A stretch of DNA of 33,846 bases from Solidesulfovibrio magneticus str. Maddingley MBC34 (GCA_000307955.1 ALAO01000061.1:1-33846); one strand, 5' to 3'; shown: positions 22,101-30,310, numbered from the stretch's first letter. Notes: generated by a model from the letters alone, not told the origin. Made by a program: numbers and translations.

Positions 22101-22198
22101 TCTTTTTCGACTTGGGACCGTGACGAGATTGTCGCCTCGCGGAACAGGAACACCCATGTTGTACCCAATGCAGCACCTTACCGTGAAGGAGCAACCCC

Positions 22199-22459
22199 AT
22201 GAACGATTACTTGAAAAACGGACTGTTTCTGGCTGCCGGCGTCGCAATTGGCGCGCTTGGAGCGGTTGCCCTGGGCAAGGGAAAGCTCTCCATCCGTCCG
22301 GCCATGACCGACCTGCTGTCCCATGGCATGGACCTCAAGGAGAAAACCGCCGCTGTCCTTGAGCGGGCCAAGGAAAACATGGACGACCTCATGGTCGAAG
22401 CCAAGCACGCCAAGGAATCCCGCGAGGGCAAACCCGTGGTCGAGGGCGAAACGGCCTAA
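22199..22459 (+). CDS. small N-terminally anchored protein (YtxH/DUF6110-like)
   Basis: An 86-residue protein beginning MNDYLKNGLFLAAG. Residues about 8-27 form one Gly/Ala-rich membrane helix, followed by a charged helical tail with many Lys and Glu (KEKTAAVLERAKENMDDLM). It resembles small anchored proteins that I recall sitting beside HMA-domain proteins and P1B-type metal ATPases; that family link is from memory and not proven. ATG 22199 has AAGGAG 7 nt upstream. It is the first gene after the promoter at 22072, with the HMA-like ORFs 31 bp downstream. No catalytic residues are seen; a structural or scaffolding role at the membrane is the plain guess. Confidence 0.75.
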   Translation: MNDYLKNGLFLAAGVAIGALGAVALGKGKLSIRPAMTDLLSHGMDLKEKTAAVLERAKENMDDLMVEAKHAKESREGKPVVEGETA

Positions 22460-22489
22460 AGCCCCGCTTGCCGGGTGGAGTCCCAACAC

Positions 22490-22687
22490 ATGACGCACTG
22501 CGCCATTGTCCACGATATTCCGGGCCGGATGCGGCTGCGGTTCGCCTGCGCCGAAGCCTTTTCGGCCCAGGCCCCGGCCCTGGCCCACAACCTGGCCACC
22601 GTGGGCATCGCCCTGACCAGCCTGCGGCCCTATCTCCCCCAACACCCGCCAAGCGGAGGCGTCAGCCATGATAGCCAGCGGCATTGA
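22490..22687 (+). CDS. short HMA_2-like protein, apparently truncated
   Basis: A 65-residue ORF from ATG 22490 (GGTGGAG 9 nt upstream). The N-terminus AIVHDIPGRMRLRF matches the start of HMA_2-type metal-associated domains found beside P1B ATPases. After about residue 45 it departs from the family: the expected second half with the N-P-x-T-G-S-x-L-V strand is missing, and the tail PQHPPSGGVSHDSQRH looks non-native. Its TGA overlaps the TTG that opens the next frame (TTGA). It may be a degenerate copy of the neighbouring domain or a functional short form. There is no CxxC metal site. Confidence 0.6.
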   Translation: MTHCAIVHDIPGRMRLRFACAEAFSAQAPALAHNLATVGIALTSLRPYLPQHPPSGGVSHDSQRH

Positions 22688-23109
22688 AGGCCGCGTTCCG
22701 GTTCCGGCATCCGGCCCTGTCCGACCCGGAACTCCTGGAAATCGTCACCAGCCAGCTCGCCGCCATGCCCGGCATCACCGGCATGGAGGCCAATCCCCGC
22801 ACCGGCAGCGTGCTGGTCACCCACGACGCGTCCGTGGCCACCAGCGCCCTCGTGGCCATGGCCGAGGCCCTGGCCGCCGCCCATGCCGAAGCCCTGACCC
22901 AGACCGCGCCGGCCAAACCGGCCAGAAAACCCATGACCCCGGCCCAGCTCAAGCGCCGCACCCAGAAGATCAGCCTGGCCGCCTGCATGGCCGGAACCGT
23001 GGCCACGGGACTGGCCGACACCAAAAACGCCCATCTGGCCTTCGGTGTCGCCCTGGCCGGCTTCGCCGCCTGGCACCTCGTGATGTACCGGCGACGGTTC
23101 CTGGCCTGA
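22684..23109 (+). CDS. HMA_2-like protein with C-terminal membrane helices; start probably frameshifted
   Basis: The open frame from TTG 22684 encodes 141 residues. FRFRHPALSDPELLEIV and MPGITGMEANPRTGSVLV form an HMA_2-like domain. A Lys/Arg linker (MTPAQLKRRTQK) and two membrane helices (about 98-136) follow. The better start seems to be ATG 22668, which has AGCGGAGG 8 nt upstream and reads MIASGIEGRV in another frame. Removing one C at 22698-22699 joins it to RFRHPAL and restores the family motif G-R-V-R-F-R. So this is either a recent 1-nt frameshift, a sequencing error, programmed shifting, or a gene truly starting at TTG. The HD-GYP gene follows after 19 nt. No CxxC is present. Confidence 0.65.
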   Translation: MKAAFRFRHPALSDPELLEIVTSQLAAMPGITGMEANPRTGSVLVTHDASVATSALVAMAEALAAAHAEALTQTAPAKPARKPMTPAQLKRRTQKISLAACMAGTVATGLADTKNAHLAFGVALAGFAAWHLVMYRRRFLA

Positions 23110-23128
23110 TCCCCGGACCTGCCGCCCC

Positions 23129-23821
23129 ATGACCATGTTCAACAGCCCGCTGCTCGGTTCCTTCGACTTGCTCGACGTCGTCGCGCCCCAGAAGGTGCGC
23201 GGCGACGTCCTTTTAGCCCTGGTCCATCAACTGGCCGAATCCCTGGGCCGGGCCATCGACGCCAAGGACTCCCACACCATGGCCCACTCCGAAGAGGTGG
23301 CCGAGATGTCCAAGTTCCTGGCCGCCGCCATGGGCCTGCCTCGGGATGAGGTGGCCTGCGTCCATGTGGCCGGCCATCTCCACGACATCGGCAAGATCGG
23401 CGTGCCCGACGCCGTCCTTGGCAAGCCCGGCCGTCTGGAACCCGACCAATGGCGGCGGATGCAGGCCCATCCGGCCATCGGCGCGGACATCCTCGCCCCC
23501 CTGGACTGCCTGGCCCGCACCGGCATCGTGGAAATGGTGCGTGCCCACCATGAGCGCTTCGACGGCTCGGGCTACCCTGACGGCCTCAAAGGCCGGGAGA
23601 TTCCCCTTGGCGCGCGCGTCATCAGTGTGGCCGACAGCCTTTCGGCCATGCTCCAGACCCGGCCCTACCGCCCGGCCATGGGCTTTGCCGAGGCCCGCCG
23701 GGAAATCGCGCGCTGCGCCGGCAGCCAGTTCGACCCCGACGTGGCGGACGCCTTCCTGGCCATGGCCGACGACATCCGCCAGCTCCTGTGCTCCTGCCGG
23801 GGCGGCGTCATGGTTCCTTGA
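23129..23821 (+). CDS. stand-alone HD-GYP domain phosphodiesterase
   Basis: A 230-residue cytosolic protein that probably hydrolyses cyclic di-GMP. The HD pair H85-D86 lies in HLHDIGKIGVPD. Other metal ligands are in DSHTMAHSEEVAE (H49, H53), H114, and HHERFDGSGYPDGL (140-152), which carries the GYP signature. VISVADSLSAML follows. No receiver, PAS or membrane domain is attached, so input must come from elsewhere. ATG 23129 has a weak Shine-Dalgarno; ATG 23135 is an alternative. It begins 19 nt after the HMA-like gene and is likely co-transcribed from 22072. A 165-bp gap without visible signals precedes the porin. Confidence 0.9.
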   Translation: MTMFNSPLLGSFDLLDVVAPQKVRGDVLLALVHQLAESLGRAIDAKDSHTMAHSEEVAEMSKFLAAAMGLPRDEVACVHVAGHLHDIGKIGVPDAVLGKPGRLEPDQWRRMQAHPAIGADILAPLDCLARTGIVEMVRAHHERFDGSGYPDGLKGREIPLGARVISVADSLSAMLQTRPYRPAMGFAEARREIARCAGSQFDPDVADAFLAMADDIRQLLCSCRGGVMVP

Positions 23822-23986
23822 CCACGCGGCCCCGGCCGAGGCGTTTCGCCGCTGGCGTCCCTGTCCGGGCACGCGGGGCATGGATTCGGGGTTGCCCGGA
23901 GAGCGCCTTCCTCGGCATAGGACCAAGGACTGGCCGCCGTCATCGAAAACCCTTCAACCACGCGGAACCAGAACGGAGCGCCGCCC

Positions 23987-25414
23987 ATGCGTAAAGCGGT
24001 CGCGTTGCTGACCCTGGCCATTTTTGCCGCCGCGGCGGTCCCGGCCTGGTCGGCCACGGAAGTCAAGTTGGCGGGGGATGCCCGGGTCTACGGCGTCTTT
24101 TTCGCCAATCGCCAATTCACCGGCTGGGACGAGACCGGAACCCAGACCGAGGACCGGCTCGCCATCTGGCAGCGGCTGCGCCTGCGGGCCGATTTCGCGG
24201 CCGGCGAAAACCTCAAGTTCCGCCTGGGCCTACGCATGGACGACGAGGCCTGGGGCCACGACTACCTCACCGCCGCCAACCCGCAAGCGGCCATCCAGCC
24301 GTACCTGGCCTACCTCCAGTTCACGTGGCCCGGCACGGCCATCGAGGTGACGGCCGGCTACCAACCCCTGTCCCTGCCCCACACCGACGTGTTCTACGAC
24401 AGCATCGTCCTGGCCGCCGACGACGGGGACCAGTCCAGCGCAGCGCTGTTCGTGAAGCTCCCGGTCATCGAGGACGTGTTCGCCGTGGAGGCCGCCTACG
24501 GCCGGCTGCTGGACGCCTACCGCACCTCCCAGCCCACCACTACCCAGGTGGGCGACGCCTTCGACGTCTACCGTCTGGCCCTGCCCGTGGCCGTGGAAAG
24601 CTTCGAGGCCACGCCCTGGGGGCTGGTCGGCGTCTACGGCAAGAACAGCGACCCCGAGGGCTATTTCGACGCCGGCCTGCGCTCGGCCGGCAGCTACCTT
24701 GATCCCACCGGCTACACGGACAACCAGAACCCCATGTGGTGGGCCGGCCTGGCCCTGCGCGTCATCGCCCTGGACCCGGTGAAGCTCTATTTCGACGGCG
24801 TCTACGGCAACGCCGCTGGCTCGGATCGGTCGCTAAACCGCCGAGAGGGCTATTTCTTTGACGCCGGCCTGACCTACACCGGCCTGGATTGGGCCGTCCC
24901 GGGCCTGTTCGGCTGGCTGGCCAGCGGCGAGGATGCGAGCCTGGCCAACGGCAGCGAACGCCTGCCCGTCATCACCCCCAAATGGGGGCCAGGAACCTCG
25001 TTCCTGTTTAATTGCGACCAGGAGTTCTCCAACAACGCCATGGGCGTCAACCCGCTGGGCACTTGGGGCACGGCCCTGGCCATACGCGACATCTCGCTTG
25101 TCGAAGCTCTCAAAAGCCGGCTGACCGCCGCCGTCATCGCCGGTCGCAACAGCCCGGCCGGCCTGCGCAAGGCCGTCTGGGCCAGCGGCGGCCCCGGCGA
25201 GTACGTGACCATGGGCCGCGACCTGGCCCAAGGCGAATGGGTGCTCGGCCTCAACTTCGACCACAGCTACGCCCTGACCGAAGCCCTGACCCTGACCCTG
25301 CAAACCGGCTTCGCCTCGCCCCAAGGCCTCAAGACCAGCATCTGGGGCCACCGCATGACCAACCAGGCCGCCGACGCCTGGATGGCTTCCCTGGGCTTCC
25401 TTTACACCTTTTAG
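23987..25414 (+). CDS. outer membrane homotrimeric porin (Desulfovibrio type)
   Basis: A 475-residue exported beta-barrel. The signal peptide MRKAVALLTLAIF ends near residue 22 (AWSA, then TEVK). The mature part alternates short aromatic-rich strands, for example AAIQPYLAYLQFTWPG and FDVYRLALP. It ends in phenylalanine within SLGFLYTF, as outer-membrane proteins recognised by BamA do. The opening EVKLAGDARVYGVFFANRQFTGW is typical of the porins abundant in Desulfovibrio. ATG 23987 has CGGAG upstream. It probably forms its own unit, with a GC-rich hairpin just after the stop. Substrate selectivity cannot be read from sequence. Confidence 0.92.
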   Translation: MRKAVALLTLAIFAAAAVPAWSATEVKLAGDARVYGVFFANRQFTGWDETGTQTEDRLAIWQRLRLRADFAAGENLKFRLGLRMDDEAWGHDYLTAANPQAAIQPYLAYLQFTWPGTAIEVTAGYQPLSLPHTDVFYDSIVLAADDGDQSSAALFVKLPVIEDVFAVEAAYGRLLDAYRTSQPTTTQVGDAFDVYRLALPVAVESFEATPWGLVGVYGKNSDPEGYFDAGLRSAGSYLDPTGYTDNQNPMWWAGLALRVIALDPVKLYFDGVYGNAAGSDRSLNRREGYFFDAGLTYTGLDWAVPGLFGWLASGEDASLANGSERLPVITPKWGPGTSFLFNCDQEFSNNAMGVNPLGTWGTALAIRDISLVEALKSRLTAAVIAGRNSPAGLRKAVWASGGPGEYVTMGRDLAQGEWVLGLNFDHSYALTEALTLTLQTGFASPQGLKTSIWGHRMTNQAADAWMASLGFLYTF

Positions 25415-25416
25415 CC

Positions 25417-25452
25417 CCAGGCGCCGGGGCACGGCCGCGCTCCGGCGCCTGG
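25417..25452 (+). terminator. hairpin terminator after the porin
   Basis: A perfect 11-bp stem CCAGGCGCCGG/CCGGCGCCTGG with a 14-nt loop begins 2 nt after the porin stop. There is no T-run. The remaining 250 bp to gspD show no convincing gene or promoter. Confidence 0.6.
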
Positions 25453-25705
25453 CCCCACCGTCTGGTTGCCGCACCCGGCCAGGATGTCGTCGTCCTGGCC
25501 GGGCGTCGCGTCTCCCGGCCCCGCCCGCCGCCCTTGCTCCCCACGCGCCGTGGCCGGCCGGCGTCGCCTGGACGCCTGGACGCCGCCATGGTAGGGATGT
25601 CCCAGGGAACCGACCGTCTCCGGCGCATCGCCGAGGGGCGCATGGTCGGCTTGGCGGCAAGCCCGGCCGGCCGCCATCCGCAACAGTCCGTCACCAAGGC
25701 GCTTC

Positions 25706-27763
25706 ATGACACCAACGCTTCGACTCCGCCTGGCCAGGGGATGCGCCCTGGCTGTGTGCCTGCTGGGCTTGCTCCTGCTCCTGCCGGACCGGATTCCGGC
25801 CGCTGCGCCCCAGGCCGCGCCGGCCGCGTCCAAGGCCCAGCCGGCCGCGGACGAAACCGTGGAGACCGTAACCGCCCCGGACGACACGGCCAAAACCATC
25901 AGCATCAATTTCGACGGCGTGGATTTACGGGCCTTCATCAAGTATATCAGCCAGGTGACGGGCAAGAATTTCGTCATCGACGACGCCGTCAAGGGCAACG
26001 TCACCGTCATTTCCCCCAAGCCCCTGTCCCCAGCCGAAGTCTACAAGGTTTTCGAGTCGGTCCTTGAGGTCAACGGCTACACCGCCCTGCCCACCGAAAA
26101 CTTCGTCAAGATCGTGCCGGCCAAGACCAGCCGGGCCCGGTCCATGCCGGTCATCGACGGCCGCGAGACCGTCTCCAACCCGGCCGACGCCGTGGTCACC
26201 CAGGTCCTGCCGCTGCAAAACATCCGGGCCGGCGAACTGCGCAAGACCCTGGCCCCGCTGGTCTCCCCGGACGGGATGCTGGCCGACTTCGCCGACACCA
26301 ACGCGCTCATCGTCACCGACTACCGGCCCAACATCCAGCGCATCATCGGCATCGTCAATCAGCTCGACCTGGCCTCGGCCAAGGCCACCCTGCACCTGTT
26401 TCATTTGAAGCACGCCTCGGCGGCCAAGATCTCCCAGAAGCTCGAAAAGCTCCTCAGCCAAAGCGCCGCCAAGGACGGCGGCGGCCAGGCCAAAATCAGC
26501 GTGGTCCCCGAGGAACGCACCAACGCCGTCATCGTCCTGGCCGAACCCCAGTACGTGGCCCAGGTCAAAAGCCTGCTCGGCCAGCTCGACGTGCCCAACC
26601 CCATGGAACAGGGCAATCTCCACGTCTACAAGCTCCAGCACGCCGACGCCGAGAATTTGAGCAAAGTGCTCAACGAACTGTTCACCAAGGGCTCCACGGC
26701 CACGGGCGACGCAACCAAGGCCCAGGCGCCCACGGTCTCGGGCGGTTTCAATTTCGTGGCCGACAAGACCACCAACAGCCTGCTCGTCACCGCCGCGCCC
26801 GAGGACTTCGCCTTCGTCGACCAGGTGGTCAAAAAGCTCGACGCCCCGCGCAAGCAGGTCTACGTCGAGGCGCTCATCATGGAAGTCTCCACCGACAAAT
26901 CGGTGTCTTTTGGCGTCAACCTCAATGTGGCCAACAAACAGTCCGGCCTTGGCGACGGCAAATACGGCGGGCTGCTTTTCGCTTCTTCCAACCCGGCCGG
27001 CTATGAATCGCTCTACAATTCCTCCGGGGCCTTCGTGCCCCCGGCCGGCGGGTCGCTGGGGGGCCTGGCCTTTCCGGTCAAGATCGGCGAGGTCATCTAT
27101 TCCAACCTGCAGGCCATGATCAGCGCCTCCAAGTCCGACAACAGCTTCAACATCATCGCCACGCCCCAGCTCATGACCCTGGACAACGAGGAGGCCACCA
27201 TCACCGTGGCCGAGAACCGGCCCTATCTCACCAGCCAGGACGTGGGCCAGTCCACCACCGACCGGCCCTACCAGCGCTTCGACTACAAGGACGTCGGCAC
27301 CACGCTCAAGGTCACGCCCCAGATCAACGAAGGCGACTCCATCAAGCTCAAGGTCAAGCAGGAGACCAGCCGCATCGACGAGACCGTGACCAAGGAAACC
27401 GGCGCGCTCCAGCCGACCACCCGCAAGCGCGTCACCGAAACCACCATCATGTGCAAAAACGGCGAGACCATCGTGCTCTCCGGGCTCATCGGCAAGAGCC
27501 GGGCCGAAGGCAACAGCAAGGTGCCCGGCCTTGGCGACGTGCCGGTTGTCGGCTGGCTTTTCAAAAACAAGTCCGTGGCCGACGAGCGCACCAACCTCTA
27601 CGTCTTTATTACCCCGCGCATCACCTCGCCCGGAGTGGACAGCGACCGGTTGCTGCACGCCAAGAAGATGGAAATCGAACGCCAGATCGAATTCAACGAA
27701 GAGGAGCTGTCCAAGCCCATCCGCAAGGCCCCGGTCTTTTTCGCCGCCGGAGCCGGCAGCTAG
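25706..27763 (+). CDS. gspD: type II secretion secretin GspD
   Basis: Outer-membrane secretin, the multimeric channel of the type II secretion system. The 685 residues start with a signal peptide (LALAVCLLGLLLLLP-type core ending near residue 33). The N0 domain starts around residue 66 (ISINFDGVDLRAFIKYISQ) and is followed by N1-N3 repeats. The secretin core from about 380 contains VEALIMEVSTDKSVSFGVNL and the signature VPGLGDVPVVGWLFKNK, then TNLYVFITPRI. The tail is short, without an obvious pilotin-binding domain. ATG 25706 has AAGG 6 nt upstream. gspE begins 1 nt after its stop. No gspC or pseudopilin genes are in the window. Confidence 0.95.
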   Translation: MTPTLRLRLARGCALAVCLLGLLLLLPDRIPAAAPQAAPAASKAQPAADETVETVTAPDDTAKTISINFDGVDLRAFIKYISQVTGKNFVIDDAVKGNVTVISPKPLSPAEVYKVFESVLEVNGYTALPTENFVKIVPAKTSRARSMPVIDGRETVSNPADAVVTQVLPLQNIRAGELRKTLAPLVSPDGMLADFADTNALIVTDYRPNIQRIIGIVNQLDLASAKATLHLFHLKHASAAKISQKLEKLLSQSAAKDGGGQAKISVVPEERTNAVIVLAEPQYVAQVKSLLGQLDVPNPMEQGNLHVYKLQHADAENLSKVLNELFTKGSTATGDATKAQAPTVSGGFNFVADKTTNSLLVTAAPEDFAFVDQVVKKLDAPRKQVYVEALIMEVSTDKSVSFGVNLNVANKQSGLGDGKYGGLLFASSNPAGYESLYNSSGAFVPPAGGSLGGLAFPVKIGEVIYSNLQAMISASKSDNSFNIIATPQLMTLDNEEATITVAENRPYLTSQDVGQSTTDRPYQRFDYKDVGTTLKVTPQINEGDSIKLKVKQETSRIDETVTKETGALQPTTRKRVTETTIMCKNGETIVLSGLIGKSRAEGNSKVPGLGDVPVVGWLFKNKSVADERTNLYVFITPRITSPGVDSDRLLHAKKMEIERQIEFNEEELSKPIRKAPVFFAAGAGS

Positions 27764-27764
27764 C

Positions 27765-29567
27765 GTGGGCAAGCTGCCGGATTTCCGGCGCATGGCCGAC
27801 CGCCTGGCCGCCCTGTGCCGTCTGCCTCTGCCCCGGGGCGGGCACGTCTCGCCGGGCCGACCGGTCCCCAGCCTGCCTCGGCCCTCGCTCCTGGAACCCG
27901 TGGCCGAGACCCTGGCCCTGCCCCTGGCCGCCCTGGAGGACGCCTTTGCCGAGGCCGCCCGGGCCGGGCAGAACCCCTTCAAGCGCTTGGCCGAACTCCA
28001 CAAGGTCGACGCGGGGCTGGCCGCCTCGGCCCTAGCCGCCAGCCTCGGCCTGCCCTATCTCGAAGCCGTGGAGGTCAGCGACGAAGACGCCGAGCGTATC
28101 CGCCGGCTGCCCTTTGGCTATCTCAAACGCAATCTGGCCATGCCGGTTTCCCTGGACGGCCGGCAGCTCGTGGTCCTGGCCGACCCTTTCGCGCCGGAGC
28201 TGGCCGACGATCTGCGCCGGATGCTCGGCCAGCCCGATCTCGACGTGGCCCTGGCCCTGCCCGAGGCCATCGTCTCGGCCATCAACCACGCCCACGGCGA
28301 GGCCGAGGGCGAACGCGACCCCAGGCTCGACAACTTGAGCCTGGACGACTTCATGGGGCCGCCGCCGGAGAACATGTCCACCGAGGATCTCCTGGACGAA
28401 ACCAGCAACGCCCCGGTCATCCGGCTGGTCAACCAACTCCTCGCCCAGGCCGTGCGCGACCTGTGCAGCGACATCCACATCGAGCCCTACCAGAATACGC
28501 TCAAGATCCGCTTTCGCCTCGACGGCGTGCTCTACGACATCAAGACCCTGGACAAGCGCTGGCATCCGCCCGTCGTGTCCCACGTCAAGATCCGCTCCAA
28601 GCTCGACATCGCCGAGCGCCGCCTGCCCCAGGACGGCAGCTTCGACATCCGGCTTGGCAACCGCAACGTGGACATCCGGGTGTCGGTGTTTCCCACCAAG
28701 TTCGGCGAACGGCTCGTGCTGCGGCTGCTGGAAAAAAACAGCCGCATCCTGAGCCTTGGCGAACTCGGGCTTTCCCCCGGCCATTTCGAGGAACTGAGCA
28801 AGCTGGCCAGGCTCCCCCACGGCATCATCCTGGTCACCGGCCCAACCGGCTCGGGCAAGTCCACCACCCTCTACGCGCTCATTAACCACATCAATTCCAC
28901 GGACAAAAACATCCTCACCATCGAGGACCCGGTGGAATACCAGATCGAGGGCGTGGGGCAGATGCAGGTCAACGCCAAGATCGACCTGACCTTTGCCAGC
29001 GGGCTGCGCTCCATCCTGCGCCAGGACCCGGACGTCATCCTGGTCGGCGAAATCCGCGACGCCGAAACGGCCCAAATCGCCTGCCAGGCGGCGCTCACCG
29101 GCCACCTCGTCTTTTCGACCCTGCACACCAACGACGCCGCCTCGGCCGTCACCCGCATGGTGGACATGGGCATTGAGCCCTACATGGTCTGCTCGGTGGT
29201 GCGGGCCCTTGTCGCCCAGCGCCTGGTGCGGGTCCTGTGCCCGCGCTGCAAGGAAGCCTTCACGCCAAGTGAGGAAGACCTGTTGCCCTTTGGCCCGGGC
29301 GCGGCCGCCCTGGCCGGAAAGACCATCCGCCGGGCCGTGGGCTGTCCCCAGTGCATGGGAACCGGGTATCGCGGCCGCACCTCCATCCACGAACTCCTGG
29401 TCATCGACGAGCCCATGGCCGAGCTGATCCTGCACAACGCCGAGGCCGGGCGTATCCGCGCGGCGGCCGTCGACGCCGGCATGGCCACCCTGCGCCAGGA
29501 CGGCGTGGACAAAATCCTGCGGCATATCACGACCATGGAGGAGGTCATCCGGGCCACGGTGGTCTGA
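27765..29567 (+). CDS. gspE: type II secretion ATPase GspE
   Basis: Cytoplasmic hexameric ATPase that powers pseudopilus assembly. I use GTG 27765, one base after the gspD stop, giving 600 residues; ATG 27792 is an alternative (591). An N-terminal GspE/PilB domain is followed by the ATPase core with Walker A GPTGSGKST at 359-367. The Asp box (LTIEDPVEYQIEG), Walker B (DPDVILVGEIRDAETA) and His box (HLVFSTLHTNDA) are all present. A tetracysteine zinc site has C492, C495, C527 and C530, as in true GspE. A 14-bp palindrome overlaps the stop codon. Together with gspD it forms an isolated pair, so the other Gsp genes must lie elsewhere. Confidence 0.96.
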   Translation: MGKLPDFRRMADRLAALCRLPLPRGGHVSPGRPVPSLPRPSLLEPVAETLALPLAALEDAFAEAARAGQNPFKRLAELHKVDAGLAASALAASLGLPYLEAVEVSDEDAERIRRLPFGYLKRNLAMPVSLDGRQLVVLADPFAPELADDLRRMLGQPDLDVALALPEAIVSAINHAHGEAEGERDPRLDNLSLDDFMGPPPENMSTEDLLDETSNAPVIRLVNQLLAQAVRDLCSDIHIEPYQNTLKIRFRLDGVLYDIKTLDKRWHPPVVSHVKIRSKLDIAERRLPQDGSFDIRLGNRNVDIRVSVFPTKFGERLVLRLLEKNSRILSLGELGLSPGHFEELSKLARLPHGIILVTGPTGSGKSTTLYALINHINSTDKNILTIEDPVEYQIEGVGQMQVNAKIDLTFASGLRSILRQDPDVILVGEIRDAETAQIACQAALTGHLVFSTLHTNDAASAVTRMVDMGIEPYMVCSVVRALVAQRLVRVLCPRCKEAFTPSEEDLLPFGPGAAALAGKTIRRAVGCPQCMGTGYRGRTSIHELLVIDEPMAELILHNAEAGRIRAAAVDAGMATLRQDGVDKILRHITTMEEVIRATVV

Positions 29568-29633
29568 GGCCATGGCCTCTTGACAGGGGCATGGCGTCGA
29601 TATATGTCCGCCCATCCCGCGACGGGATTGGTC

Positions 29634-29661
29634 TTGACAGCTTGTGAACCGGTGTTAACTT
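29634..29661 (+). promoter_or_regulatory. promoter of the TetR regulator
   Basis: TTGACA (29634-29639), a 16-bp spacer and TAACTT (29656-29661), just before ATG 29668. If used as drawn, transcription starts at or next to the ATG and the mRNA is nearly leaderless. A second TTGACA at 29580 with TATATG or TATGTC 15-17 bp downstream offers an alternative start with a normal leader. An operator-like dyad lies between and over the boxes. Confidence 0.5.
29644..29659 (+). promoter_or_regulatory. TetR operator candidate 1
   Basis: GTGAACCGGTGTTAAC is an almost perfect dyad. It sits in the spacer and over the -10 of the tetR promoter. It matches the second site at 30279 in 11 of 12 half-site positions, which points to autoregulation. 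Confidence 0.65.
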
Positions 29662-29667
29662 CCCCCC

Positions 29668-30261
29668 ATGGCTGAACGTCTGGAATCCCCCCTACGCCGC
29701 GAGCAGATCGCCGAAGCCGCCCTGGACATTGTCGTGCGCCAGGGCATCGGCGCCGTGACCGTGCGCCGCGTGGCCGAAGCCGTCGGCATCTCGGCTGCGG
29801 CACTGTATCGTCACTACAAGAGCAAGGCTGACATCCTGGCCGCCATCATGGAAGAGCACCAGGAGTATTTCATGGCCAACGTGCGGCAGGCAAAGGTCCA
29901 GGCCACCAGCCCCATGGATGCCCTGCGGCGGCTCTATTTTTCCTCCATGGCCATGGTCAGCCGCTATTGCGCCATGCCGGTGGTCTTTCTCTCCGATGTC
30001 CTCTGGTTTGAGGAACCGGAACTGCGCGCCATCAAGATGCGACACCACAAGTTGCTGCGTGAAATCATCATCGAGATGATTGCCGCAGGACAAACTTACG
30101 GTGAAATACGCACGGACCTGCGTCCTCAGGAGATTGTGGTGCATTTCCTCGGACTCATCGCCATGCCGGCGCTGATACAGGCCAGGACGCCGGAAGACAT
30201 GGACCTGCCCCGCCAAATCGCCGCCAATTGGGAGTTGTTCGCCCATGCCGTTGCCGCGTGA
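29668..30261 (+). CDS. TetR-family transcriptional repressor
   Basis: A 197-residue one-component repressor. The N-terminal helix-turn-helix is clear: REQIAEAALDIVVRQG, VTVRRVAEAVGIS, then AALYRHYKSKADIL (about 10-57). The C-terminal ligand-binding part is typical of regulators next to efflux pumps, with a Met-rich helix region. It lies immediately upstream of an esterase and an RND pump on the same strand. Two near-identical dyads, in its own promoter and before the esterase, suggest it represses itself and the pump operon and releases DNA on binding a pump substrate. The ligand is unknown. ATG 29668 is preceded by a C-rich run without a Shine-Dalgarno, consistent with a near-leaderless transcript. 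Confidence 0.93.
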   Translation: MAERLESPLRREQIAEAALDIVVRQGIGAVTVRRVAEAVGISAAALYRHYKSKADILAAIMEEHQEYFMANVRQAKVQATSPMDALRRLYFSSMAMVSRYCAMPVVFLSDVLWFEEPELRAIKMRHHKLLREIIIEMIAAGQTYGEIRTDLRPQEIVVHFLGLIAMPALIQARTPEDMDLPRQIAANWELFAHAVAA

Positions 30262-30278
30262 TTTTTTTCGCCCCCAAA

Positions 30279-30294
30279 GTGAACAGACGTTCAC
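30279..30294 (+). promoter_or_regulatory. TetR operator candidate 2
   Basis: GTGAACAGACGTTCAC is a perfect 6-4-6 inverted repeat between the tetR stop and the esterase start. It shares the half-sites of the dyad in the tetR promoter. A distinct promoter here is not obvious, so it may control a weak promoter in the 3' end of tetR or block read-through. Confidence 0.65.
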
Positions 30295-30310
30295 GGAGAG
30301 TCGCCGTCCG

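Noticed and set aside
22668-23132. Full-length reading of the ATG 22668 frame as an independent protein
   Set aside because: Beyond residue 10 the translation becomes Pro/Arg/His-rich, while the HMA_2 and membrane segments lie in the other frame. It is better explained by a frameshift.
25588-25705. ORF upstream of gspD as a candidate gspC
   Set aside because: It continues far into gspD in another frame, and shows no membrane anchor or GspC motif.
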